From: an uncultured Clostridia bacterium
GTDB taxonomy: Bacteria > Bacillota > Clostridia > Christensenellales > Borkfalkiaceae
Length of the DNA: 64,000 nucleotides
Reading direction: 5' to 3'
Assembly (NCBI GenBank): GCA_947627575.1
Contig: CANQWN010000005.1
Location: 62,001-126,000, forward strand
Numbering within the stretch: position 1 is the stretch's first letter; each line of letters starts with the position of its first letter. This document shows, piece by piece, positions 37,781 through 45,334 of the stretch. The notes below the pieces were generated by a model. It did no database searches. It was not told the DNA's origin and worked only from the letters and a program-made list of their open reading frames with translations. Both the position numbers and the translations under genes were made by a program.

Positions 37781-39180
37781 AAAAGTTATTTATAATAATT
37801 TTATCGCTTGTTATCGCTCTGTTCTGCGCCGGTTGTTCTTCCTATATCGCGCCCACCAATCCTACCGGCGGCGCCACGTCGGGTACTGAAGAACCGGACG
37901 ATCCGCAAAACCCCGATGATCCCTCGCAAGACGACGAAGGCGACGTATTCAGCGTAACGCTTATGTACGGCGGCAAGATATATGCGCCCAAGCGCGTACA
38001 GATGACCGCGCAATGGACGGGCGAGGACGGAAGCACTTACCGCGCCGAATTCAATGGCGGCGTGGCTTCCGTAACGGGGTTGGACGGCGTGTATTCCGTA
38101 ACCGTTTCCGGTCTGCCGGAAGATAAAGGATATAACCCTACGGCTTATACCACCGATAACAATCACCGCGACATTAACGTGGAAGTTATGGACGTTGTGG
38201 TGTTACATTCGGCGAAGCTGGAAGAAAGTACTTCGTTGCCCAGAAACGAAAATATCAGTATAAGCCAGGGAAATATTTACCGGATGATTGTATACGGCGA
38301 CGGGCAGGGCTGTTCGCTGCGCTTCGGCTCTTTGAACGGGCTTGAAACGTGGTGCGACACGGTTGCAAACGATTTGAACCCCAAAATCACGGGATATGTT
38401 TGCAATTCGGTATCCGGTTTCGTAAATTTAGGCACAGCCACGGTTGCCGCAGGCGGCGGAAAAAGTTCGTCTTTCACCAAAAATATCAAATGCGATTTCG
38501 GCGCCGACGCGGAATTTGACGGATTAACCCTTTGGCATCTGGTAGTGGAATCGCGCACGCATCAATTCCCCACGTATTTTGATTTCTGCCTGTTTGAATC
38601 AGCCGGACGTCCCGGCGGCGACGGCGGCGGGGAATCGCAGCAGCCCACTTATACCACAAAGCATGCAGATGCTTCGCTTTTGCAGTTGGTAAGCCCGCCC
38701 GGCAGTTTTGTATACAATTACCGCGATACAGATAATTTGTTGGACGCAAGCCGCTTCAAGCTGTTTGAAATAGGAACTACCGATTCCGACGGGAATGAGG
38801 GCGACGGCTACTATCACATTTACGATAGCGCAAACGACGTTTACGGCGCGATACTTTTCGCCGTAATATCGAAGGATTGCGAGATAATAGAATCCGAGGG
38901 CACCAACACGGGGTTCCTGTTTGAAAAAATCAGTCTGCAAGCGAACAACGTCAATTACGGACCTATGGTACGCGAATACGCCGAATATTGCAACGATATG
39001 GGCGCGCATCCCGTCACCGAGGAATTGAAAGAGTTTTTGCAGGCATATGCGACGAGAGAAAGATTTTTCGACGACGGCAACGGTTGGGCGGAAGGCGGCG
39101 GCTATTCCGGCTCGCCGAGGTTAAAATCCAACGAGGACAATCAGTGGTTGTTCGCGTGCGGATATTATGTAGTGGATTAA
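37777..39180 (+). CDS. Lipoprotein, last gene of the MoxR/VWA operon
   Basis: A 467-residue protein starting at GTG 37777, which overlaps the previous stop; GGGGGAT lies upstream. Lipobox is FCAGC with Cys20. A Pro/Asp-rich linker leads to a prealbumin-like domain (about 55-125), then beta-rich domains. The C-terminal 90 residues contain YAEYC...EELKEFL...W, which resembles a segment in the 2240-residue lipoprotein, so these surface proteins share building blocks. Position as the operon's last gene, with a terminator right after, suggests a secreted partner of the VWA machine. Confidence 0.85.
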   Translation: MKKLFIIILSLVIALFCAGCSSYIAPTNPTGGATSGTEEPDDPQNPDDPSQDDEGDVFSVTLMYGGKIYAPKRVQMTAQWTGEDGSTYRAEFNGGVASVTGLDGVYSVTVSGLPEDKGYNPTAYTTDNNHRDINVEVMDVVVLHSAKLEESTSLPRNENISISQGNIYRMIVYGDGQGCSLRFGSLNGLETWCDTVANDLNPKITGYVCNSVSGFVNLGTATVAAGGGKSSSFTKNIKCDFGADAEFDGLTLWHLVVESRTHQFPTYFDFCLFESAGRPGGDGGGESQQPTYTTKHADASLLQLVSPPGSFVYNYRDTDNLLDASRFKLFEIGTTDSDGNEGDGYYHIYDSANDVYGAILFAVISKDCEIIESEGTNTGFLFEKISLQANNVNYGPMVREYAEYCNDMGAHPVTEELKEFLQAYATRERFFDDGNGWAEGGGYSGSPRLKSNEDNQWLFACGYYVVD

Positions 39181-39208
39181 AAAAAGGCGGCTTTCAGCCG
39201 CCTTTTTG
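39181..39208 (+). terminator. Terminator of the MoxR/VWA operon
   Basis: AAAAAGGCGGCT pairs with AGCCGCCTTTTT around a TTC loop, directly after the stop at 39180. Confidence 0.95.
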
Positions 39209-39219
39209 GTATGTAAAGT

Positions 39220-39693
39220 ATGGAAATCTGGAACGCTTACGACGAAAATTTCAACCTTGTAAAGGGCGTAACCCTTGTCCGCGGAAAGGCTATTCCGCAG
39301 GGCTTATATCACCTTGTATGCGACGTTGTGGTGCGGCATAAGGACGGCGAATATCTGCTTATGAAGCGCCATCCAGCAAAGCACGGCGGCGGCAAATGGC
39401 AGGCAACGGCGGGCGGTTCGGCAATCTTCGGCGAAACGCCATTGCAGTGCGCCTTACGCGAGCTTGCCGAAGAGACGGGCATATGCGCAAAGCAATTGAT
39501 ATATCTCGGGCGCACTTTGTCCGCAGGGGCGATATATTGCGGATACCTGTGCATAACCGACAGAAAGGACGGGATAGTACTATGCGAGGGCGAAACGGTG
39601 GATTACAAATGGGTGGGCAGGGATTGCCTGTTTTCAATGACGGAAGATCGGCTTATAACGCGCCGCTTTCTTCCCCTTGCGGACGCAAAATAA
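39220..39693 (+). CDS. NUDIX hydrolase
   Basis: A 157-residue protein with the complete NUDIX box GSAIFGETPLQCALRELAEE followed by TGI (about residues 66-88). The box fits Gx5Ex7REUxEExGU. Such enzymes hydrolyse nucleoside diphosphates linked to another group; the substrate cannot be read from the sequence. The start lies 11 bases past the operon terminator and lacks a visible ribosome site or a convincing promoter, so it may be expressed by read-through. A GC hairpin after the stop may end it. Confidence 0.9.
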   Translation: MEIWNAYDENFNLVKGVTLVRGKAIPQGLYHLVCDVVVRHKDGEYLLMKRHPAKHGGGKWQATAGGSAIFGETPLQCALRELAEETGICAKQLIYLGRTLSAGAIYCGYLCITDRKDGIVLCEGETVDYKWVGRDCLFSMTEDRLITRRFLPLADAK

Positions 39694-39720
39694 TTTAACC
39701 CGCTTTTATATTTACGCCTT

Positions 39721-39760
39721 CCCCGCGGCGCAGTCTTGCCCGCGGGGATTTCTGTTTTTT
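39721..39760 (+). terminator. Probable terminator of the NUDIX gene
   Basis: CCCCGCG (39721-39727) pairs with CGCGGGG across a 13-base loop, followed by ATTTCTGTTTTTT. Confidence 0.6.
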
Positions 39761-39833
39761 GGCGCTGTTATAAGGTATCAAAAACGCCTGCAAATAATTT
39801 AATTATGTTTATAATGTCAAAAAGTAGTTTCAC

Positions 39834-39863
39834 TTGATTAAGATGGCTGCTTTATGGTATAAT
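39834..39863 (+). promoter_or_regulatory. Promoter of the papain-like protease gene
   Basis: TTGATT (39834-39839) and TATAAT (39858-39863) with an 18-base spacer and a TGG extension before the -10. Confidence 0.75.
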
Positions 39864-39931
39864 TATAACCGCGGATGTGATAGCAGGTTTGCCTGTATTT
39901 GTTGTGTCGCAAGCAAATAATAGAGATTATT

Positions 39932-42886
39932 ATGGCGAATAAAAAGACAAAAATTTTTTACTGCATATTGTGCTTATTATTGTTTTCTTTAATAGGCATT
40001 TTTTGTATTGGAATTTATAATCTGACGTACATTTCTGCAAGCGCATCTGCCCGGGAAGTTGAGGTCTTCAAAGACGACGCTCCGCAAAACCTTAAAGAAC
40101 TTCAAGGCGCAAGCGATGGGCAACTTGACCATTGGGCAAGTAATCTTGAAAGTTTTGATGGAAGAGAGTATGATTACATAACGCCCGTAAGAAATCAATA
40201 TAGCAAAAATACTTGTTGGGCGTTTGCGGCGGTTGGAGCGGCAGAGGCGAGTATTTTGCGTAACGGAATAGACGAAGATGTAACAAATCAAACTCTTGAC
40301 CTTGATGAAACGATAACTGCATACAATCGGCATGTCCGTGATGGAAGTCAGGATCCCTTATTATTAACTACAAATGATACATATAATTTCGGAACTTGGA
40401 ATCAGGGCGATTCCGGCGCGGCAACTGCATTTTCGGTTATGACGCAAGGATATACCCTTTTGAATGAAAACAATTTTAACACCGCCGAAGATGTAAATAA
40501 AATTAAAAGCGCACTTAAACAATCCAAATATTATGTCAAAAGTTATCAAAATATTTCAGATGATGTAAATTCAATCAAGCGTGCCGTTTTACAATACGGT
40601 GCGGTTACATTTAATTATGCCGCTCCATCCGATATAAAATTTTATAGCCCGTTTGCCGAGTCAAACCACACTTCAATCATTGTGGGGTGGGACGATACTG
40701 TGGCAAGTTCCGATTTCCATCCAAAGAAACCGGATAATGACGGTGCGTGGATAATCAAAAACAGTTGGGGGAAATATATGGGAGAGGAAGGTTACTTTTA
40801 TATTTCCTACAAGCAACCGATAGGCGGTTTGTATGCTATAGATATAGCAATGCAAAAGGATTATCAAAACATCTATCATTATGACGGAAATGTAACATTA
40901 AACATGGCCAAACGCGCAGGCGAAGCCCAGGCGGCAATTTATGAGGCAAAACTTTCAAGTCCCACAAAGCAAGAACAATTAAAAGCGGTTATGATATATG
41001 TGTCGGAAGGAAATTTAGACGTAAATGTTAAGATATATAAAAACTTAACGGTAAATCCCGGCAATGTTAATGACAAAATAAATATACCGGAACAAGATGA
41101 GCCCGCCTTGAATATGGATACAAAAATAATGCGAAACGGAATGCATACCATTGACCTGCCAACCCCTATAAATCTTGAACAGGGCGAATATTTTTCAATT
41201 GTAGTCAGGTGTAAGGGGAGTTCCGGCGCGTCGGTTTCGGTTAAATGCGCGGTTGACGGCAACAGTTCAATCAATGATATGACTTATTATCTTGAAAATG
41301 GACAATGGATTAGTTTTAAAAACAGCGATTTTTATGCCGATAGTTCAACTGTCAGTAAGACGGCTAAAATCAGAGCGATAACTAACACGGTGGAAAGAAC
41401 AACCGAAGCAGATAACCAATTAAAGTATGCCAGGGTGGAAATTGCAAACCGACTTGTCTATTATGTAAAAGGCGAGCAGTTAGTTCCGGAACCGAAAGTT
41501 TATTTGGACGGGGAATTGCTTGATAGCGAGCAGGATTACAGGGTAGAGATTGCAAATATTGCCGCACCCGGCATGACAGCAATAAGAATTGTCGGTACGG
41601 GGAACTATGAAGGTGAGAGAACAACTTATTTTGAAGTTGCAAAAGCCAAATATCCGCCAAACAGAACAACCGACGCTATTGTTGTTTACAATGATAAAAT
41701 TTCCTTACGCGATGTTCCGACGCCCACTGATTGGAAATGGGTTGAAGAGGACAAAAAACTTGAAAACGGAACTAATGCGGTTTCAATGATTTATGTTGGA
41801 GAAGATAAGGCTTTTTATCAAAACATAACTTGCAGCGTCAATGTTAATAAAATTAATGAAAATCCGATCCCGGATACTAATATTTCAACAGCAGTAGTGG
41901 AAATCATCGGTAATTGTGTTTACACGGGTGAGCAAATTATTCCAAGTGTTAAAGTCACATACGAAAACAGCGAATTGCGCTTAGGCGCAGACTATACTTT
42001 AACATTTCAGAACAATACAAATGCGGGAACCGCTACGGTAATTGTCAAAGGGAACGGACGTTATTTTGGTCAAGTAAGCCAAACATTTGTAATACAAAAG
42101 GCAGAGCATCCAAAGGAAATGCCAAACAGCACAATTAATGTCAGTTACAGAACTAAAAATTTGAATCAAATCTCTTTAAATTGCAATAATTGGGCATGGC
42201 AAACGCCAAATCTCGAATTAGAAAGCGATAATTTTCAAACTACAGCAATTTACATCGGGCAAGATGTAAACAACTATATCAACACGCAGATGCAAATTAC
42301 AATAATTAGAGAGCCGCAGTTGGAAATTTCATCGTTAACAGAGTTGGCGCTGGACGTAACTTCCTTTGTCTATGACGGATATGAAAAGGTGCCGAATGTA
42401 ATTGCAAAAGACGGAGCATATAGCCTTGTAAAAGGTGCCGACTATGAAGCGGAATATAAAAATAATACTTTTGCCGGTCAGGCAAGCGTTATTGTTAAAG
42501 GTAAAAATGCCTATACAGGCACAAAAGAACTTACCTTCATAATATACAAGGCAGAAAAGCCAAATGTTGATACAACAATACGCATAAATCAAAATATAAC
42601 TAAATTGTCTGACATACAACTTCCAAATGGATTTGTTTGGGAAAATGAAAATATCGAAATAGCGGATAATAAAATAACCGCAACAGCTATCTACAAGGGC
42701 GTCGACGCAAGCTGTTACGTAACAACTGAACTTACATTTGAAATTATCATTGAAGAACAACAAAATCTACCTCAAAAGTCAAAGCAAGGTAGCATGCTGG
42801 GGTTGGCGATAGGAATTCCGGTCTCAGTATTGCTGATTGCCGTAATTGTTGGATTTGCGGTAGCAAAACATAAGCGCAAAAAATAG
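39932..42886 (+). CDS. Surface-anchored papain-family (C1) cysteine protease
   Basis: A 984-residue protein. The ATG at 39932 is preferred over a TTG eleven codons upstream. An N-terminal hydrophobic segment (8-30) exports it. The C1 catalytic set is present: Gln89 and Cys95 in RNQYSKNTCWAFA, His near 247 in NHTSIIVGWDD, and Asn near 275 in WIIKNSWGK. Three or more beta repeats follow with the pattern YTGEQIIPSVKV...GADYTLTFQNNTNAG...IVKGNG. A C-terminal helix with KHKRKK at the end anchors it in the membrane. Base composition is visibly AT-richer than flanking genes and codon choice differs (AAT, AAA, ATT frequent), suggesting transfer. Role may be breakdown of peptides or host proteins at the surface. 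Confidence 0.9.
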   Translation: MANKKTKIFYCILCLLLFSLIGIFCIGIYNLTYISASASAREVEVFKDDAPQNLKELQGASDGQLDHWASNLESFDGREYDYITPVRNQYSKNTCWAFAAVGAAEASILRNGIDEDVTNQTLDLDETITAYNRHVRDGSQDPLLLTTNDTYNFGTWNQGDSGAATAFSVMTQGYTLLNENNFNTAEDVNKIKSALKQSKYYVKSYQNISDDVNSIKRAVLQYGAVTFNYAAPSDIKFYSPFAESNHTSIIVGWDDTVASSDFHPKKPDNDGAWIIKNSWGKYMGEEGYFYISYKQPIGGLYAIDIAMQKDYQNIYHYDGNVTLNMAKRAGEAQAAIYEAKLSSPTKQEQLKAVMIYVSEGNLDVNVKIYKNLTVNPGNVNDKINIPEQDEPALNMDTKIMRNGMHTIDLPTPINLEQGEYFSIVVRCKGSSGASVSVKCAVDGNSSINDMTYYLENGQWISFKNSDFYADSSTVSKTAKIRAITNTVERTTEADNQLKYARVEIANRLVYYVKGEQLVPEPKVYLDGELLDSEQDYRVEIANIAAPGMTAIRIVGTGNYEGERTTYFEVAKAKYPPNRTTDAIVVYNDKISLRDVPTPTDWKWVEEDKKLENGTNAVSMIYVGEDKAFYQNITCSVNVNKINENPIPDTNISTAVVEIIGNCVYTGEQIIPSVKVTYENSELRLGADYTLTFQNNTNAGTATVIVKGNGRYFGQVSQTFVIQKAEHPKEMPNSTINVSYRTKNLNQISLNCNNWAWQTPNLELESDNFQTTAIYIGQDVNNYINTQMQITIIREPQLEISSLTELALDVTSFVYDGYEKVPNVIAKDGAYSLVKGADYEAEYKNNTFAGQASVIVKGKNAYTGTKELTFIIYKAEKPNVDTTIRINQNITKLSDIQLPNGFVWENENIEIADNKITATAIYKGVDASCYVTTELTFEIIIEEQQNLPQKSKQGSMLGLAIGIPVSVLLIAVIVGFAVAKHKRKK

Positions 42887-42897
42887 AAACACAGCCG

Positions 42898-42930
42898 AAC
42901 GGCGCAACTTAAAAGGTTGCGCCGTTTTTG
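42898..42930 (+). terminator. Terminator of the protease gene
   Basis: AACGGCGCAAC (42898-42908) pairs with GTTGCGCCGTT (42916-42926), followed by TTTG. Confidence 0.9.
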
Positions 42931-42969
42931 TGCCAACCGCAACTATATTCCAATATTTTCAGGTACTCT

Positions 42970-43060
42970 GCCGTTTCCCATAAATGGGAGCCCTCGGCAG
43001 GGCGTCGGCGGCAAAGCCGCCTCGCGCGAACGAGGGGTTCGAGAGTGGCTGAAAATTTAC
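42970..43060. other. Structured non-coding segment beside the integration site
   Basis: CTGCCG and CGGCAG enclose an inner CCCAT/ATGGG hairpin. A GGCGGC/GCCGCC hairpin and a CTCG/CGAG hairpin follow. A GGGTTCGA heptamer recalls a tRNA T-loop, but no cloverleaf can be drawn. Function unknown. Confidence 0.4.
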
Positions 43061-44556
43061 CAAAAAAAGAAGCGCATATATGCGCTTCTTTTTTTTGGTG
43101 CACCTACGCATTTTATATCCGAACTTTTTGCGCTTTCCAACTCGGAAAGCGTTATTGTTTCCGTTCCGTCCTTGTAATTGTATGTAAAAGTTATCCTATC
43201 GTCATACACATAGATCGCATTGATAAAACCGTCTATCAATCGCTGTTTTCCTTCTTGTGTGGTTAAATCTAACTTTTTGTACTTTTCTATTCCGAATAAA
43301 ATCTGTTCTTTCGTAAGAAACGGCTTTTTTATCTTTTCCTGCAAGATTGTGATTTCTATTTCTTTTTTCTTTGCTTCCAACTGCGAAAGTCTGTCTTTCG
43401 TACTGTCTGTTATAATTCCTTGTTCGATTGCGGAAAGCATATTTTCGATACGTTTTTCTATATCTGCCTTTTGCTCGTTCAAACGAGGCAATCTCGGATT
43501 TTCTTCGCCTTGTAAAGCGTATAATTTATCCACAAGCAGATTGACCAATTCCGCATTTTCCAAAACGCCGAGAGCCTTTTGGATTGCGATTTCTTCCATC
43601 CATTCTTTGCGAACGGCTTTTTTATCACACAGTTTTCCTTTCTTTGCCCGTGCGCATTTATAATAGCGGTATGTTCTCGACGTTCCCGTGCCGCTCTCTC
43701 CAAACATATGCGCTCCGCATTTACCGCAAAACAATTTCAAAGTCAGAATATAGTCGTCCTCAGCCTTATGGCGTGCAGGCGCTTTTTTATTTTTGGCAAG
43801 GCGTTTTTGAACGCGCTCAAATAAATCGTCGTCTATAAGTGCAGGAATGCCGTGTTCGATGATTGTATCACGGAATTTGTACTCACCGATGTATCTGCGG
43901 TTTGACAGCATACGCTGAACAATGTTGATCGTCATTTTGCCGCCGCGGATCGTCAATATATTTTTCTCGTTCAGATAGTCTGTGATTTGCTTTATCGTCT
44001 TTCCGTCGGCATATCGTGTAAAAATTTCTTTTACGATCGGTGCGGTCGTAGGGTTGGGGTGGAAATACATTTCTTCATCGATTTCATAGCCGAATGTTAC
44101 CTGCCCGCCGTTGTTTTTTCCCTTTAAGACGTTTTCTGTCATTCCGCGCACAACTTTTTCGGCAAGTTCCGCCGAATAGTATTCTGCCATTCCTTCCAAA
44201 ACCGATTCAAGCAAGATTCCTTCCGAACCGTTTGCTATTGTTTCCTTTGCGGATATAACCTTTACGCCGTTCTTTTTGAGCAGCGTTTTATAATGTGCGC
44301 TGTCATAGCGGTTGCGGGCAAAACGGTCTAATTTCCAGACGATAATGCAATCGAAGGCGTGTTTATAGCTGTCTTTGATCATTCGCTGAAATTCGGGGCG
44401 GTTATCCGTCTTTGCGGAAAGCGCACGGTCTATATAATTGCCGATAACGTCTATGCCCGTATGTTCCGCAAATTCCATACATTCGCGGAGCTGCCCTTCG
44501 ATAGAGGCTTCCGTTTGATTGTCCGAAGAATATCGGGCGTAAATAACAGCTTTCAT
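43057..44556 (-). CDS. Large serine recombinase (integrase) of the mobilizable element
   Basis: A 499-residue recombinase. The resolvase-type catalytic domain starts MKAVIYARYSSDNQTE with the nucleophile Ser10 and has DRFAR later. A recombinase domain, a zinc ribbon (CGKCG near 280 and two further Cys) and a coiled-coil (about 370-420) follow, as in large serine integrases. GGGAGA lies upstream of the ATG. The last 16 or so codons, after VGAPK, are not the element's own: they read through the 13-bp attachment core (43093-43105) and the hairpin terminator of the former tRNA operon. In the circular element the C-terminus would differ. It is the first gene at the left end of the element. Confidence 0.93.
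   Translation of the reverse strand: MKAVIYARYSSDNQTEASIEGQLRECMEFAEHTGIDVIGNYIDRALSAKTDNRPEFQRMIKDSYKHAFDCIIVWKLDRFARNRYDSAHYKTLLKKNGVKVISAKETIANGSEGILLESVLEGMAEYYSAELAEKVVRGMTENVLKGKNNGGQVTFGYEIDEEMYFHPNPTTAPIVKEIFTRYADGKTIKQITDYLNEKNILTIRGGKMTINIVQRMLSNRRYIGEYKFRDTIIEHGIPALIDDDLFERVQKRLAKNKKAPARHKAEDDYILTLKLFCGKCGAHMFGESGTGTSRTYRYYKCARAKKGKLCDKKAVRKEWMEEIAIQKALGVLENAELVNLLVDKLYALQGEENPRLPRLNEQKADIEKRIENMLSAIEQGIITDSTKDRLSQLEAKKKEIEITILQEKIKKPFLTKEQILFGIEKYKKLDLTTQEGKQRLIDGFINAIYVYDDRITFTYNYKDGTETITLSELESAKSSDIKCVGAPKKRSAYMRFFFW
43062..43096. terminator. Displaced terminator of the tRNA operon
   Basis: A perfect dyad with core GAAGCGCATATATGCGCTTC lies between A7 and T8 tracts. On the minus strand it follows the attachment core directly. 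Before insertion it would have stood just after the CCA end of the tRNA-Lys gene now at 49797. Confidence 0.8.
43093..43105 (+). repeat. Left attachment core of the integrated element
   Basis: TTTTGGTGCACCT, identical and in direct orientation to 49794-49806, where it is the 3' end of tRNA-Lys. Its centre GGTGCACC is palindromic. Confidence 0.85.
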
Positions 44557-44597
44557 CGTTTATCTCCCTTTTTTTCTTTGTGTGCATTATACCATAG

Positions 44598-44603
44598 AAA
44601 ACT
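44598..44603 (-). promoter_or_regulatory. Extended -10 promoter of the recombinase gene (approximate position)
   Basis: On the minus strand TGGTATAAT lies about 35 bases upstream of the recombinase ATG. The -35 region is weak, so the TGN extension probably matters. The XRE gene lies just upstream and may regulate it. Confidence 0.45.
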
Positions 44604-44628
44604 TGACAGATATAGTCATATATAGAAA

Positions 44629-44988
44629 TTATTTCTGATTTTCTTGCAATAATTTCAAAATAGACTCTTTTAGCTTTGCATTAGCAGGAGATTTCGGATC
44701 AAAACACATTTCGATAAATTCTTTCATCTTTTTGTCATCCAAGGTTTTAGGGTTATAGTCATACAAAATTCCTTGCGGCTTATCAGTGCGCCCGAAAATA
44801 TAATCGAGAGAAACATCAAAATAATCGGCGTACCACAATAAAATAGCATTCGGAACATCGCTTTGACCACTTTCATAACGAAAAATTGCTGGCTGTGCTA
44901 CTGTTCCAATCTCTTTTGCAATAAATGATTGTGACTTTCCGATGCTCTCGCGCAATGTCTTTAATCTGTTTCCAATTGTATTATTCAT
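44629..44988 (-). CDS. XRE-family transcriptional regulator
   Basis: A 119-residue protein. Residues about 5-62 form a Cro/CI-type helix-turn-helix: IGNRLKTLRES, KSQSFIAKEIG, and FRYESGQSDVPNAILLWYAD, ending in the usual FDVSLDYIFGRTDKP. The C-terminal 45 residues are helical and charged. It lies between the recombinase gene (same strand) and the divergent Lsa-type gene, so it may control excision, element genes, or itself. Target sites were not identified. Confidence 0.9.
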   Translation of the reverse strand: MNNTIGNRLKTLRESIGKSQSFIAKEIGTVAQPAIFRYESGQSDVPNAILLWYADYFDVSLDYIFGRTDKPQGILYDYNPKTLDDKKMKEFIEMCFDPKSPANAKLKESILKLLQENQK

Positions 44989-45080
44989 TATTGATATCCT
45001 CGAGTATTTATTATATACTTTTTCTAAATTAAAATCAATACGAAAATAGAATTATTTTCTAAAACTTCTCTAATAAATGC

Positions 45081-45109
45081 TTGATTAAATTGAAATGTTA
45101 TGGTATACT
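45081..45109 (+). promoter_or_regulatory. Promoter of the Lsa-type gene leader
   Basis: TTGATT (45081-45086) and TATACT (45104-45109), spacing 17. The predicted leader RNA is about 220 bases long. Confidence 0.7.
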
Positions 45110-45139
45110 GTGGCATAGAAAATGTTTGAGGTGAACGGA

Positions 45140-45160
45140 GTGATTAAATTTTCTTGCTAA
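45140..45160 (+). CDS. Possible six-codon leader peptide of the attenuator
   Basis: GTG ATT AAA TTT TCT TGC TAA, preceded by GAGGTGA at a good distance. An in-frame GTG at 45131 is an alternative start. A short peptide in this place is typical of inducible ABC-F genes, where a drug-stalled ribosome changes the leader fold. The peptide itself is only inferred from position and ribosome site. Confidence 0.45.
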   Translation: MIKFSC

Positions 45161-45275
45161 ATCATTATATTGCAAATTTCGAAAGTAGTTATGCTTTTGT
45201 GGTTTGCGTTATTGCAAGAAAGTGAAATCTGTCTATATCTCAAATATAAGTATAAAATTATTTTGAGCATTTACC

Positions 45276-45312
45276 GAACTATGAGAGATTACTTTCTCAT
45301 AGTTCTTTTTTA
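45276..45312 (+). terminator. Attenuator terminator in the leader of the Lsa-type gene
   Basis: GAACTATGAGA (45276-45286) pairs exactly with TCTCATAGTTC (45295-45305) and is followed by TTTTTTA. It stands 23 bases before the ATG, inside the transcription unit, so it should stop transcription unless an alternative fold forms. Confidence 0.85.
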
Positions 45313-45334
45313 CTTTTAAGGAGGTTTTTTATCC

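Noticed and set aside
39899-39931. TTG start for the papain-like protease
   Set aside because: It has no ribosome site; the ATG at 39932 places the signal segment in the usual position.
43030-43050. tRNA-like GGGTTCGA near 43036
   Set aside because: No acceptor or anticodon stem can be paired around it.
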